Part shown: piece after piece, positions 10,972 to 22,851 of the stretch
Position numbering within the stretch: the first letter of the stretch is position 1
Layout of the letters: each line of letters begins with the position of its first letter
Origin: Strongyloides papillosus
Lineage: Eukaryota; Nematoda; Chromadorea; Rhabditida; Strongyloididae
Reading direction: 5' to 3'
DNA length: 64,000 bases
Assembly (NCBI GenBank): GCA_005656395.1
Contig: SRSI01000023.1
Coordinates: 310,001 to 374,000 of the forward strand
Position numbers and translations under genes: made by a program
Notes under the pieces: generated by a model
The model's input: only the letters and a program-made list of their open reading frames with translations
What the model was told of the DNA's origin: nothing
Databases searched by the model: none

Positions 10972-11362
10972 AACAAGAATTATAAAAAATTACATTATTT
11001 ATTTCAAAATTTAGTTTATAAGAGTATTTTAAGTAGAGGTAGTTTAGATTATCTAATACTTAGAACGTTGTTCGGATTCCTGAAATATCGCTCATCAATG
11101 ATACAAATACTTTATTAATCCAACCATAAAATACATGAAATGTTATTTTTATTTTATTATCTAATTCAATTGACCTCTTAAGAAATTTAGCAAAATAAAA
11201 AAGGTGGCATAATGGTAATACAAAATATTTACTTTAGAATGTAATTAAAAATATCAAAATTTGACAGGATTTTGTTGATGAGTTCTTTTTGTTTTGAATT
11301 TGTTGTACAATCACTAATTTTAGAAGATTGTTTACTAAAAACATCAATTGCCTTTATGTTAT
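10972..11362. other. Former C-gene upstream region and A1 3' flank
   Basis: No gene. The stretch matches what lies between C1 and A3 (20870-21214) and between C2 and A11 (57445-57717), although C itself is gone here apart from its first codons. Confidence 0.4.
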
Positions 11363-12377
11363 TTATTTGATTAGATTTGATTTTTTGCACTTAATTGTGT
11401 CCATAGTTTTTTTCAATGTTGATACAATTAATTTTCTATTGCTTGGTAGCAATATAGTAAAAAGAAAACCGTTGACAGTGGGAATAAAAGCTAAAAGATG
11501 GACACTATTGTTAAAAAAGAATGAAATAAGATGAACTTTTTGAATTATTACAAAAATAACAATTGCCACAACTGGACCTCCAGTAAGGCATACAGGAGTA
11601 AATGCTTGGACAATCAAAATTGTCATAATTTCTTTATTTATTTTTTGAGTTTGTGTTGAAATCATATCTTTATGTCCATTCATATATAATTTATATTTTC
11701 TAACAAAATATATTATAAAAAAATAATTGACTGTAAAGTATGTTGGAACAACTATAAAGAATGGCAAAAATTTTAAGTCAGACTAAAAAATTTGCATTAA
11801 AAAAATTTATTGTAAAAAAACATACGATTTTGCGTCCCAATACTGCAGTTGATTCTGTTAATATATCACTTTCAATATTATACTTTTTAATTGCATCTAT
11901 TTTAATATCAGAAGATGCTTGTTCACTAAAAGGAAAAGTAATACCAACAGCTTGAATTATCGTCAATGTTATACAAAGACCTAATACTCTTATTATGGTA
12001 TTTCTTTTGAAACCACTTTTGGTACAGACAATAGAAAATCTTGAAGCAATAAGTCCCGTTGGAATTGTTATATTAAAATATAGCAAAAATACTGAAAAAC
12101 CAAATAAACTAGTGTGTAAGAAGTCACTGGATGGAGAATCACTCAATGGTCGTGAAAATGCAATCAAGAAATCCTCAAATACGTAAATATGCGGCTTTAG
12201 GTATCTAATACCTATAACTGAAATAATAGCCATACCAAATTGAAAAAATAACATTAATGTATAATATTTATTCTGAGATTCATTTCGCCTTTTCACAACA
12301 AGGCTTATCGCTACAATATTGGATAAGCAACCAAAAATAAAATTTGTAGAGTAAAATACATCATCTAACGTACCCAT
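11363..12377 (-). CDS. A1: 7TM chemoreceptor-like GPCR
   Basis: Exon 1 12377-11826, intron 11825-11783 (43 bp, GTATG..TTTTTAG, phase 0), exon 2 11782-11363; 323 residues. The start MGTLDDVF is taken at 12377 to match the other A genes; an in-frame ATG at 12389 adds four residues. Shared plan: TM1 8-28, TM2 39-60, TM3 about 90-117 ending SRFSIVC, TM4 128-150, TM5 about 190-210, TM6 with QAFTP, TM7 ending PTVNGFLF and LLPSNRK. This layout fits nematode Str/Srh/Srd-type serpentine receptors, but the exact class is uncertain. The tail stops early after KKSNLIK: compared with A2, a 4-bp insertion (CTAA versus none, near 11370) shifts the frame. F1 starts 601 bp upstream on the other strand. Confidence 0.85.
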
Positions 12378-12977
12378 TTTTTCTGACAAGATGTAAAAGT
12401 GATAAATGGTAACTTTTTTTTTAGCTTTTAATACTTAATTTATAATGCGCCATCTTTGAGATGTGAATGTATAATCTTTTATCATTTGAATTTTGATTTT
12501 TTAAAAGTTATCAACTAATATTTCCTAACTTTTGTCAAAGATTATTAATTAACATCTTTTGTTTCCGATTATATATACAGGAAATATTTTATCACTTCTT
12601 GTTTACCAATAATAATTTTATATTTGATAGAAATTATTAACATTTTATTTATAAGTAATTGAAATGAGATAATAATATTCACAATAACTATTAGCAAACA
12701 AAATTTTATTAAGGTTCACCAAATTTTTAAAGTATAAAAATGTTGTTGAAAATATAATGTAGGACGAGTAGAAAATGTTTCTCTCCACATAATTTTTTAA
12801 TAAAAACTTTTTAGAAATTTTCATTGACATATACAATATAATTTCCTTTTAATATCAATGGATAATTTATTTGAAATAACAAAAAGAAACGGGAATTTAC
12901 TCCTTCTATATTTTGTTCATTATTTTAATATTTTTATCCACCATATCTGGTATGCTTGTAAATAAACATTCTTGATC
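12378..12977. other. Divergent spacer between A1 and F1 (type region for 12 such spacers)
   Basis: Each A gene is separated from its F fragment by a homologous spacer of about 570-605 bp with no gene. The others are 14781-15357, 22269-22851, 24649-25238, 27039-27616, 29419-29998, 35792-36374, 42093-42695, 44493-45070, 51385-51959, 58844-59421 and 61220-61812. All contain the block described at 12441, a TCCTAACTTTTGTCA-like stretch, a TTCACAATAACTATTAGCAA stretch and, close to F, an ATG followed by a short frame starting DNLFE in many copies. A shared bidirectional promoter is possible but unproven. Confidence 0.5.
12441..12482 (-). promoter_or_regulatory. Conserved block 56-65 bp upstream of every A start
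   Basis: On the minus strand the block reads roughly AGATTATACATTTACATCTC then AAAGTTTGCGCATTATAA. It recurs upstream of all twelve A genes, at about 12441, 14836, 22331, 24709, 27094, 29480, 35852, 42152, 44555, 51448, 58905 and 61282. The distance to the start is nearly constant. It could be a core promoter or transcription start region, or simply undiverged duplicate sequence; the window alone cannot tell. Confidence 0.35.
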
Positions 12978-13476
12978 ATGTTTCCACCAATTGATGATGA
13001 ATGTATTTTAATTTTAAAGCTATAAGTTTAATACTACATTTGTTAGTAACTATTTTCATGATTCAAAAGTTTAAATTCTTTCCAAGCATTTCATACATGT
13101 TTTATTATTCTTTATGTTGTTAACAGTATCTATCATTTATAATATTAATATATATTTTTTTGGTATTTCCCAAGATGGGGTTTATTTATGCATTATTATG
13201 TATCCCACGAGTGTTTTTCAATAATTTATATTTTAACATTTTATAAATTTCAAACATTATTAATAATAGAAAATGTCATTCTTACTATAGATAAATTTTT
13301 TACTGTATATAAACCAATTTTTATAAAATCTGTTGGACAAAAAATGCATCTTATATTATTGTTATTTTTCAAGTTGTCGTGAAATATCTTTATTATTCTT
13401 ATCTCTATTTTATTGGAGCTATTTTATGGGTGTAGTATTGGTTCACGTAAAATATTTAACATTTAAGAAATTTTAG
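12978..13476 (+). pseudogene. F1: plus-strand 7TM receptor fragment
   Basis: Type member of the F family. The conceptual product starts MFPPIDD, has a TM1-like stretch, an FHTSFII segment, then YILTFYKFQT, a DKFF(A/T)VYKP motif like the N-R-F-x-x-V-x-x-P motif at the end of TM3 in Srg/Srv-type worm receptors, a TM4-like SYIIVIFQVVVKY stretch and a TM5-like YFIGAIFMGVVF stretch, ending near LTFKKF. TM6 and TM7 are absent. F1 itself shifts frame at about codon 14 (a base is missing where others read GTTGAAGCT) and has the TTATAA stop seen in many copies. Confidence 0.55.
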
Positions 13477-13659
13477 AGTGGATATCATTATTTGATCCAT
13501 AACTTTTCAAATTTTTTATTAGTGCAACCATAAAAGACATAAAATGTTATTTTTATTTTATTATTTTAGTTTATTGCACATATGTAAACCTTTAGCAAAA
13601 TAACAAAGATGGCATAATGGTGATACAAAAGTATTAACTTTACATTATAATTAAAAATA

Positions 13660-14780
13660 TCAAAATTTAACAGAATTTTGTTTGTGAGTCCTCTTTTGTT
13701 TTGAATTTGTTTTACTACCACATATTTTAGAATTTTGTTTAGTAAAAACATTAGTTGCCGTTATGTTATTTATTTGATTTGATTTTTTACACATAATTGT
13801 GTCCATACTTTTTCTCAATGTTAATATAATTAATTTTCTATTGCTTGGTAGCAATATAGTAAAAAGAAAACCATTAACAGCGGGAATAAAAGATACAAGA
13901 TGTACAATATTATTAATAAAAAATGAAATAATATAAACTTTTTTAATCACTGTAAGGATGACAGCTGTCACTACTGGACCTCCGGTAAGGCATATGGGAG
14001 TAAATGCTTGAACAACCAAAATTGTCATAAATTCTTTATTCATTTTCTGTGTTTTGCTTGAAATCATATTTTTATGTCCTGTTATATATAATTTATATTT
14101 CTTAACAAAATATATTATAGATAGATAATTGACTGTAAAATATATTGGAACAATTATAAACATCGTCAAAAATTTTAAGTCAGACTAAAAAATTTGCATT
14201 AAAAAAATTTATTGTAAAAAAAACATACGATTTTACTTCCCAAAGCTACAGTTGATTCCGTTAATATATCACTTTCAATATTATACTTTTTAATTGCATT
14301 TATTATAATATTAGAAGATACGTGTTCAGTAAAGGGAAAAGTAATACCAAAAGCTTGAATTATCGTCAATGTTATACAAGGGACTAATACTCTGATTACG
14401 GAATTGCTTTTGAAACCATTATTAGTACAGACAATATAAAATCTTGAAGCAATAAGTCCTGTTGGAATAGTTATATTAAAATATATTAAAAATACTGAAA
14501 AGCCAATTAATCCAGTGTGTAAGAAGTCATTAGATAGAGGATGGCTTAGTGGTTGTAAAAATACAACCAAGAAATCATCAAGAACATAAATATGCATCTT
14601 TAGGTATCCAAGAACTATGGTTGAAATAATAGCCATACCAAATTGAAGAAATAACATAAATGTATAATACTTATTCTGAGATTCATTTCGCTTTTTCACA
14701 ACAAGGGCTATAGCTACAATATTGAATAAGCACCCCAAAAAAACATTTATAGAAAAAAATACATTGTTTAACGCGTCCAT
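13660..14780 (-). CDS. A2: 7TM chemoreceptor-like GPCR, full tail
   Basis: Exon 1 14780-14229, intron 14228-14185 (44 bp), exon 2 14184-13660; 358 residues. Starts MDALNNVFF. TM3 ends SRFYIVCTNNGF and TM7 ends PAVNGFLFTILLPSNRK. After helix 8 (RKSMDTIMCKKSN) it keeps the full basic Asn/Lys/Ser tail ending HKQNSVKF, also kept by A5, A9, A11 and A12, so this is the likely ancestral C-terminus. Its stop lies 184 bp from the end of convergent F1. Confidence 0.88.
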
Positions 14781-15357
14781 TTATCTGAAAAGATGTAATA
14801 CTGATGAATGATTACTTTTCCTTAATTTTTAAATTATAATGCGCAAACTTTAAAATGTTAATGTAAAATATTTTTTCAGTAGATTTTTCATTTTTTAAAA
14901 GTATAATTAATATTTCCTAACTTTTGTCGTCGATTATTAATTAACATCTTTTGTTTTCGATGATTTATACGGAAAATTTTTTGTCACTTCTAGTCTATCA
15001 GTAGCAATTTTATAGTTTTTTAGAAGTTATTAATATTTTATTTTATAAATGGTTGAAATGAGATCATAATATTCACAATAACTATTAGCAAATAAAATTT
15101 TATTAAGGTTCTGTAAACTTTTAAGTTAAAAAATTGTTGTTGAAAATATAATGTGGGATGAGTAAAATGATTCTCTGCACATAATTTTCTAATAAAATTT
15201 TGTTATTTATTTTTATTCATATACAATATAATTACCTTATTTATAATATCAATGGATAATTTATTTGAAATAACAAAAAAAACGGAAAATACTCCTTTTA
15301 TGATTTAGTATTTTTGTCTACTATATCTGGTAGAATTGTAAATAAACATTCTTGATA

Positions 15358-15882
15358 ATGTTTCCACCAATTGATAACGTTTGTATTTTGATCGTTGTAA
15401 CTGTAAGTTGGTTACTTTATTTGTTAGTAACTATTTTCATGATTCAAAGTTTAAAAAATTCTCAAGAATTTCATACTAGTTTTATTATTATTTTTGTTGT
15501 TAATCGTATCTATTATTTATAATATTAATATATTTTTTTGGTATTTTCCATGATGGGTTTTAATTATACATTATTATGCATCCCACGAGTGTTTTTCAAT
15601 AATTTATATTTTAACATTTTATAAATTTCAAACATTATTAATAATAAAAAATGTCATTCTTACTATAGATAAATTTTTTACTGTATATAAACCAATTTTT
15701 ATAAAATCTGTTGGACAAAAAATGCATCTTATATTATTGTTATTTTCCAAGTTTTTGTGACATACCTTTATTATTCTTATCTATATTTTATTGGAGCTAT
15801 TTTCATGAGTGTAGTATTCGTTCACGTAAACTATTTAACATTTAAGAAACTTTTTGAATGGATATCATTATTTGATCCATAA
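15358..15882 (+). pseudogene. F2: plus-strand 7TM receptor fragment
   Basis: Open for the first 54 codons (MFPPIDNVCILIVV onward), then TAA within TATTTATAATATTAA. The second half reads in another frame and continues past the usual LTFKK end to FEWISLFDP and TAA at 15882. From about 15842 onward it lies in a block matching 52444-54000 without visible differences. Confidence 0.5.
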
Positions 15883-16454
15883 CTTTGACAATTTTTTATA
15901 GCATTAAGTTCCTCTACTATTTAGATATTATCCCTTTAATGAATTGTAAACCATATTGTCTTATTAATTTTTAAAAAAATTAATCGAGTAGTAGAATAAA
16001 GAGCTTAAAAAGGATTTGTTTCAGAAATAACTTGTCTAGTTATTTCAAAAATCCTTTGGGACGATATACATACTTATATTAAATAAGAAACACACTTTTT
16101 GATTATTTATTCATTAAAATTAGTTAATTTTAATTGAAGCCTGCTAACGCATAATCATTTTTATACTTCTTTTTATCATAGATAATACTAAAAGGTATTT
16201 AAATTCATAAAATAGACTATTCATGAATAAATGAAATCAAACCAAATTTAAAATTCATATTTGATATTTCTTCATAATATTCATTTATTTTTTTTTGAAT
16301 TCTATCTGCTATACTCTTTTAAATATTTTGTTAATTAAAAAATGATGAGCAATCATATTCAACATAATAAAAATTATTTTATTTTATATACTATAGAAAA
16401 AGGCATGAACACAATAAGATACAAATATTATAATATCTAATAGCTTACTACTAT
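15883..16454. other. M4 3' flank
   Basis: No gene. The stretch is homologous to the 3' flank of M1 and M2, so it belongs to the M module rather than to F2. Confidence 0.4.
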
Positions 16455-17056
16455 TTACTTAACTTTAAAAACACTATCTTCCATGTTACTGATCTTTTTT
16501 TGATTGGTGTTCTTTCCAGCTATTTTTTAGAGCATTTTTTGCTTGATTTATTAGATTAAGATTTGAATTCTTGACTTCTAGCTTTTGTCCTAGATTGGTC
16601 ACATTGTCATTTATATTAAAATTTTTATTAACCTTCGTTTTTACCATATTCGTAAATTTTGTTGTAACATTTTTTTCTGTATAGTTGGAACATTTGAAAC
16701 TTCAGAGATCACGATTGAAGATTTAGTTGTCGATTGAGATGATGACGTTGGTAAACTTGTAAATGAACTATTGTCTTTTTTTTAATGTAGTTTTTTGAAA
16801 GTTACAAGTCCACTATTAAGAGAACAGTAACAACAATGAAAACTACAAAAATGATCCAAGTATTAGAGTTATAAATTTCTTCGTGAATTATATTAATAAT
16901 GAACTCAGCTTCTTTTATTTAATTTGGTTTTTTATGGTTAAAATTGACATTTTTTAAGGTACATTTATATATTCAATTTGATACCAAACTATCAATATTA
17001 TTTACTTCTATGGATTTCCCTGTTGTTTTACCAAACATTAACAATGATGTTGAATG
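16455..17056 (-). pseudogene. M4: 3' stub of the M family
   Basis: Corresponds to the last roughly 200 codons of M1: end of the ectodomain, membrane helix and tail, ending FKVK and TAA. The frame is broken in several places and the N-terminal two thirds are missing. The stub begins exactly where P2 starts (about 17056, after GATGTTGAATG), the same junction as in M5, M6 and M7. Confidence 0.7.
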
Positions 17057-17715
17057 GTTTTACGACACCACCAGACAGAGAGCAATTAGATATCCTCCTC
17101 AAACGTGGTATTCATAGAAGTGAGAACATTATTTTAAATGCTAGGCTTATAATATGAAGAAACAAATCACTATACGATAAAATATTATTCAACAAGTTTA
17201 CAATAAACAATAGTTTTTCCGCTATTAGTAAAATAGTGGTGAAAGTTGTACTACAATTATTTTTAAATTACTAGAGGTAATAATTATAAAGACTATGTAA
17301 ATGAAAAAGAATATTTTAAAGGAGTTAATAAAGGAAATGAAAAATTAAAGAAATGTTGTGAAAATGTTTGGAAAATTTTCTAAGTGACATTAAAACTATA
17401 TGGAAAGGATTTATGCTAGCTGTCTTATCAAAATGTAGAAAGACAAAACTTGCTTATTTAAAAATGATATCAAAAGAAAAATTATGTACAGAAAGAGTTA
17501 TTTTTTGGTGAGTAATTATTTAACTATTTTATCTATTAGTTGCTAGACTTGTATGGAGATATAGTTAATTGTATAATATTGACATCAGTTAAGATCCAAA
17601 ATGATTGTGGTTAAAGAAACTATAGTAAAGTTTCATACAGCTATATAGACCTCCCTCCGACTCTAGATGATTCTGATTCTGTTATTGGTAATTACAAAGT
17701 TTGTAACATTACTAT
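17057..17715 (+). pseudogene. P2: copy of unrecognised plus-strand pseudogene
   Basis: Aligned with P4, the best-kept copy, it shows the GFTTPPD, DILLKRG and TIIFKLLE segments, but with several frame breaks. A candidate intron (GTGAGTAATTATT to a pyrimidine tract) follows CTERVIFW. The first about 340 bp agree with P6 at a fixed offset of 36,602 bp, and the match ends abruptly near 17403. Function not recognised. Confidence 0.5.
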
Positions 17716-17856
17716 GAAAATAGAATAACTAAATAACATATCAATTATATATTTTTAAAAAATACATTTTTAATGGCAAATAATATAATAAAAATAGAGC
17801 AATTTAAAAATTTCCCACAATTTAATACAGAAATTTATTTTTTGGTATATTTTTTC

Positions 17857-18907
17857 TTATATTTTTATGTTACTTTGACTTCTAATGGAACTAACCAATC
17901 CAGTATTTCCTTTTTTACATAATAACCAATTTGTAAATTTTTTAAATTGAAAGCACAGATATTTTCTATTTGTAGAGGATAATCCTAAGAATAGGATAGG
18001 ATTGATACATGGAACGAGCATTAATAGGTTTATTAGTAATATGCCAAATGTAGAAACTATTTTTGTGTTTTCCATTATAAGCATAATAACAAAAAATATT
18101 ATTGGTATTCCCGTAATAATTGCAGGAACTGAACTTTGAAATATTAATATTATCATAAATTGTTTATTAATAATTAAAGTCTTATTTGACATTATACGTG
18201 AATAGCTTGCAATATGTTTTTTGTATTTTTTTACATACAAAATGATAATTATATACATTACCAAAAATGTAGATAATATTAAAGCATATAAAAAGTACGA
18301 TGAAATTGATCCCTGGTAAAAAATTAGAGTGAATTTGATAAGAAAAAAAACTTACAATATCAAAAGCAATAGCTTCAGTTGATTCAGAAATACCTATTAA
18401 ACTTATATTATTCTTTTTGATCCAATCACCTAGAATATTTTTTGGTATACCTTCATTAACAGTGATCCATATAGCTAAACTAGCACATATACATGGTATT
18501 ATGGTAAAAATAAAAATTGAAGATGCTTGTTTTAGATTCAAATCGTTTTGTTTACAAACTAAGTAATATCTCGCAATAACTATCCCAGCAACGTAAACAA
18601 CATTGAAATATAAAAAAAAGAAGACAAAAGATATAAAAAATCTTTTTAAAGAAAAGTTATACCAATAACTGTCAAAAATATTAAAAATATAGACTAAATG
18701 ATTCTCTATTATTAAGAGATAAAATGAAAAAACACTTTGAAATACAGATGTTAATAATCCAGCAATAAATTGTATCAAAAGAAGAATACCAAAATGTCTA
18801 TTTTTCTTCTCTACTGGGTAATTAACTATTACACAAATTGCTGTACTGTTAGCTACAATTCCAATTACCAAAGCTGATATTGTTATAGTATAAGAAACAT
18901 AGTCCAT
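17857..18907 (-). CDS. B1: 7TM chemoreceptor-like GPCR, subfamily B
   Basis: Exon 1 18907-18356 (184 codons), intron 18355-18313 (43 bp, GTAAGT..ACCAG, phase 0), exon 2 18312-17857; 335 residues. Starts MDYVSYTITIS. TM1 about 7-28, TM2 40-66, TM3 ending ARYYLVCKQ, TM4 about 127-148, then SESTEAIAFDI at the splice site. TM6 carries ILIFQSSVPAI and TM7 ends PCINPILF followed by STNRKYL. It is the most diverged B copy: one residue shorter in exon 1 than B2-B4 and lacking their PEEKKNKHF (it has PVEKKNRHF). If the intron is retained the frame stays open to 241 codons, which I take as chance. Confidence 0.87.
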
Positions 18908-19429
18908 AATTAAAGTATAAATGATAAAATATTATACTAAAATTTTGTCTTAAATAAACTTTATAAATGTACAATAGGAATATGTGGCATATTTATTAGT
19001 TATTTTAAGTTTTTTTTTGTATTTCCTGAGATTTTAATCATCAATTATGATAGTTGTTATGATGCCATAATGAAACGTATGGAAAATTACGTGTTATTAT
19101 GTTTTTCGAAACTATAAACATTTATTAAAAGTGAAGAGACATATAATAAAATAAATTATAATTGCTTTTTAATTATTGGATTGTACGGAAAAAATTGTTG
19201 ATTTTAGCAACATATTTTTCTTTGTATATTTGTAGTTCAATTTTATATGTAATTATTGATAGATTACATATTTTATTTTGCAGAGTAAATTATATTCAAT
19301 TTTTGCAGAAATTTGTTTTTTGTTCTACTTTTGATTTATAAGTTTTATTATTATTAAAAAAATATATTTAAAAATAACTTTTGAGCATTGTCTTGAGTCT
19401 GAATATAAGAAAACTGAGTAAAAATTACA
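18908..19429. other. B1 5' flank
   Basis: No gene seen. The stretch is homologous to 39908-40430, 48636-49150 and 55491-55999 upstream of the other B genes. Confidence 0.4.
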
Positions 19430-19680
19430 TGTGATGAAGAGTTGATAGATTTATAATGCCTTAATACTTTGTGATATGAAGTACTATCTCTTCCATCTTA
19501 TTAACTAAATCTTTAATTACAGAGTAATACCTATTCAAGAATACAAAGTGTTATCTAAAAGGAAATTACACATATCAATTCAGATGGCACAAAATCTGTC
19601 CTCATTGATATTTTGAATCCCAAAAGAAGTGATCTCTTTCCAACCTGTATCAAAATTGTATAATCTTACTTGTAACAATA
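19430..19680 (-). pseudogene. D1: degenerate coding-like block downstream of C1
   Basis: On the minus strand one frame reads VRLYNFDTGWKEITS then NINEDRFCAI, and a shifted frame reads NRYYSVIKDLVNKMEE then IVLHITKY. Copies occur at about 40440-40672, 49150-49405 and 56000-56262. The residues look protein-like and are shared, but stops and shifts break every copy. The family is not recognised. It may be an exon relic of a gene that once lay between B and C, or chance. Confidence 0.3.
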
Positions 19681-19837
19681 AAGTGATTATAATACCTCTC
19701 TTTTAAGCAATATAATGTAAATATTTTATAAAAGATATTATTTAATAATGGAAATTCAATTATAAAGTAATTAATAAGATTTCTGTCAAATAAATCAAAC
19801 ATTCATTTTTTTTATTTCTTCTGTGTTCTCCCATTTT

Positions 19838-20869
19838 TTAACTTTTATTAGCAGAAACTATAACAACATTACTTTTTCTACATAATATAAGGTTTGTAAA
19901 TCTTCTAAATTGTAATTTAAGATACTTTCTATTTCTAGTAGGTAATGCCAAATAAAGAATAGAATTGATACAGGGAACAAGCATTAATAAGTTCACTATT
20001 AACATAATAATTACAGATGTTTTATGAATGTTTCCTGTTGATATCATTATAACACCGAATATTATTGGCAATCCTACAACAACTATTGGAACGCTACTTT
20101 GAAATACTAGTAATTTAATAAATTGTTTATTGGTAAGAAGAGTGCTTGTTGACATAAGATTTGAATATTTGGCCATATAATTTTTATATTTTTTCACATA
20201 AATAATGATAATTGTATAAGCTGATATGAAAGTAATTGCGAGCATAGAAATAAAAGGATATATTGTTTTTTCTGCCTAACAAAAAATTTAATTAAATCAT
20301 TAAAACAAAAAACTTGCCATATTCAAAGATATAACTTCAGTTGATTCAGAAAGATTGGCAAAATTGATGCGATTATTTGTTATCCAATTAATTAAAATAT
20401 TTAACGGCATATCTTTATCAGTAGCAAACCATGCTGTAATACAAATACATATGGATACAATTTTACAAAGAACAATGATTAATAATGCTTCTTTAAGATT
20501 TAAATTATCTTTTTTACAAACCAACCAATATCTTGCTATAACTAATCCACCAACGTAAAAAACATTGAAGTATAAAAAAAAGAAGACAAATAATACAAAA
20601 AATCTTTTTAAAAAAAAGTTATATAAGAAGGAATGAGATTCATTAAAAATAATAGTTATATAATTTTCTATCACTACTATATAAAATGAAAAAATTCTTT
20701 GAAAGATGAATGTTAATATTCCAGTAATAAATTGTATCACAACAAGCGTACGAAAATGTTTGCTTTGTTGGCTCGGAGAATTTTTAATCGCTACATATAT
20801 TGATACACTATTTATTGTAATTCCAGTTACAATTATTGAAGTTGCTATACTGTTTAGAATGTAGTCCAT
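19838..20869 (-). CDS. C1: 7TM chemoreceptor-like GPCR, subfamily C, GC-AG intron
   Basis: Exon 1 20869-20318 (184 codons), intron 20317-20276 (42 bp), exon 2 20275-19838; 329 residues. Starts MDYILNSIATS. The splice donor by alignment with A and B is GCAAGT, so this is a GC-AG intron; no GT fits the family position. TM3 ends ARYWLVCKKDNLNLK, TM6 has LLVFQSSVPIVVVG, TM7 ends PCINSILYLALPTRNRKYL. Exon 2 starts AEKTIYPFISM. It lies between B1 and A3 on the same strand, about 935 bp from each neighbour's coding end on the B side and 345 bp on the A side. Near-twin of C2. Confidence 0.87.
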
Positions 20870-21214
20870 AGTGAAAATAAATAAATAAAATTATTTATTT
20901 CGAAATTTAGTTTATAAGAGTATTTTAAGAAGAGGTAGGTTTAATTACCCAGTACTTAGAAACTTTGTTCGGATTTCCTGAATTATCGCTTATCAATGAT
21001 ACAAATTCCTTATTAGTGCAACCATAAAAGACATGAAATATTATTTTTACTTTATTATCTAATTTAATTGCACGTATTAAAACACTTAGCAAAATAACAA
21101 AGATCACATAATGGTGATACAAAATATTAACTTTAGATTATAATTAAAAATATCAAACTTTGAGAGAATTTTTTTGATGAGTTCTCTTTTGTTTTGAATT
21201 TGTTTTGCCATCAC
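20870..21214. other. C1 5' flank and A3 3' flank
   Basis: No gene. A 65-codon minus-strand frame (21122-20925) lies here, but its shift relative to the other units shows it is not conserved as protein. Confidence 0.4.
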
Positions 21215-22268
21215 TTATTTAGAAGATTGTTTCTTAAAAACTTTATTTTCTCTTATGTTATTTGATTTTGATTTTCTGCACAGAATTTTGTCCATAATTT
21301 TATTCAACGTTGATAGAATTAATTTTCTATTACTTGGTAGCAGTACAATAAAAAGAAAACCATTAACAGCTGGAATAAAAGATACAAGATGGGCAGCATT
21401 ATTAATAAAAAATGAAATAATATCAACTCTTTGAATAATTATAAGAATAATAATCGCCACACATGGACCTCCGGAAAGACATATAGGAGTAGATGCTTGG
21501 ACAATCAAAATTGTCAGAAATTCTTTGTTTATTTTTTCAGTTTGCCTTGAAATCAAATCTTTACGTCCTTTTATATATAATTTGTATTTTCTAACAAAAT
21601 ATATTATGAGTAGATAATTAATTGTAAAATATATTGGAACACATATAAAAAATGACAACAATTTTAAATCAGACTAAAAAAGTAATATAAATAAAAATTT
21701 ATTTTAAAAAACGTACAATTTTACATCCCAAAACTACAGTTGACTCTGTTATTATATCAATTCCAATATTATACTTTTTAATTGAATTTATTATAATATC
21801 AGGATGTAGATGTTCATTAAAAGGAAAAGTAATACAAATAGCTTGAAGTATCGTCGATGTTATGCAAAAGCCTAATACTTTTATTGTGGTATTTCTATTA
21901 AAACCATTATTAGTACAGACAATAGTAAATCTTGCAGCAATAAGACCTGTTGGAATACTTATATTGAAGAATATTAGAAATACTGAAAAACCAAATAAAC
22001 TAGCGTGTAATAAATCATTAGATGGAGGATGGCTTAGAGGTCGTAAAAATACAACTATGTAATCATCAAAAACATAAATATGCAGCTTTAGGTATCCAAA
22101 AACTGTAACTGAAATAATAGCCATACCAAATTGAAAAAATAGCATAAATGTATAATATTTATTCTGAGATTCATTTCGCTTTTTTACAACAAGGCTTATA
22201 GCTACAATATTTGATAAGAAACCGAAAAAAACATTTACAGAAAAAAATACATTGTTTAACGCATCCAT
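21215..22268 (-). CDS. A3: 7TM chemoreceptor-like GPCR, shortened tail
   Basis: Exon 1 22268-21717, intron 21716-21674 (43 bp, donor GTACGT rather than the usual GTATGT), exon 2 21673-21215; 336 residues. Starts MDALNNVFFSVNVFFGF. The loop before the intron reads EHLHPDIIINSIKKYNIG, a variant shared with A10 and A12, and TM5 starts LSFFICVPIYF as in A12. The tail ends KKQSSK because one T is missing in the run that others read as TTATTTTAG, which brings TAA into frame. Confidence 0.87.
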
Positions 22269-22851
22269 TTATCTGAAAAGACGTAATACTGATAAATGAT
22301 TATTTTTCCTTAACTTTTAATAATTAAACTTAAATGCGTAAACTTTGAGATGTAAATTTATGATCTTTTACCGTAGAATTTTTATTTATTTAAAAAATAT
22401 CAATTAATACTTCCTAACTTTTGTCAAAGATTATTAATTATCATCATTTGTTTCCGATTATATATACAGGAAATATTTTGCTTTTTCTTGATAATAAATA
22501 ACAATTATATTTTTATAGAAGTTATTAACATTTTATTTTAGAAATAATTGAAATGAGATATTAATATTCATAAAAACTATTAGCAAGTTAAATTTTATTA
22601 AAGTTCACTAAACTTTTAATGTTCAAAATTATCATTGGAAAATAATGATGAAAGTATAAAAAATTTTCTCCGCACATAAATTATAATAAAAATTTTAAAT
22701 TAATTTTTATTTACATATACAAAATGATTACCTTATTATATCAATGGGTAATTTATTTAAAATAACAAAAAAAAGAGGAATATACTCCTTCCATGTTTTA
22801 GTATTTTTATCCAATAAATTTTGGTAGGTTTGTAAATAAACGTTCTTGATA

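Noticed and set aside
11761..12186. Plus-strand frames opposite A exon 1 (similar ones opposite A3, A4, A6, A7, A10, A11)
   Set aside because: Antisense shadows of conserved receptor codons; they recur only because the sense gene is conserved.
13120..13175. Possible intron in F (GTATCT to TTTTCCAAG, about 47 bp)
   Set aside because: Splicing would not bring the upstream frame into the frame of the DKFF motif, and the site is not kept in all copies, so a frameshift is more likely.
18182..18355. Read-through of the B1 intron giving a 241-codon protein
   Set aside because: The other B genes do not keep this frame open, and splicing restores TM5-TM7 exactly.
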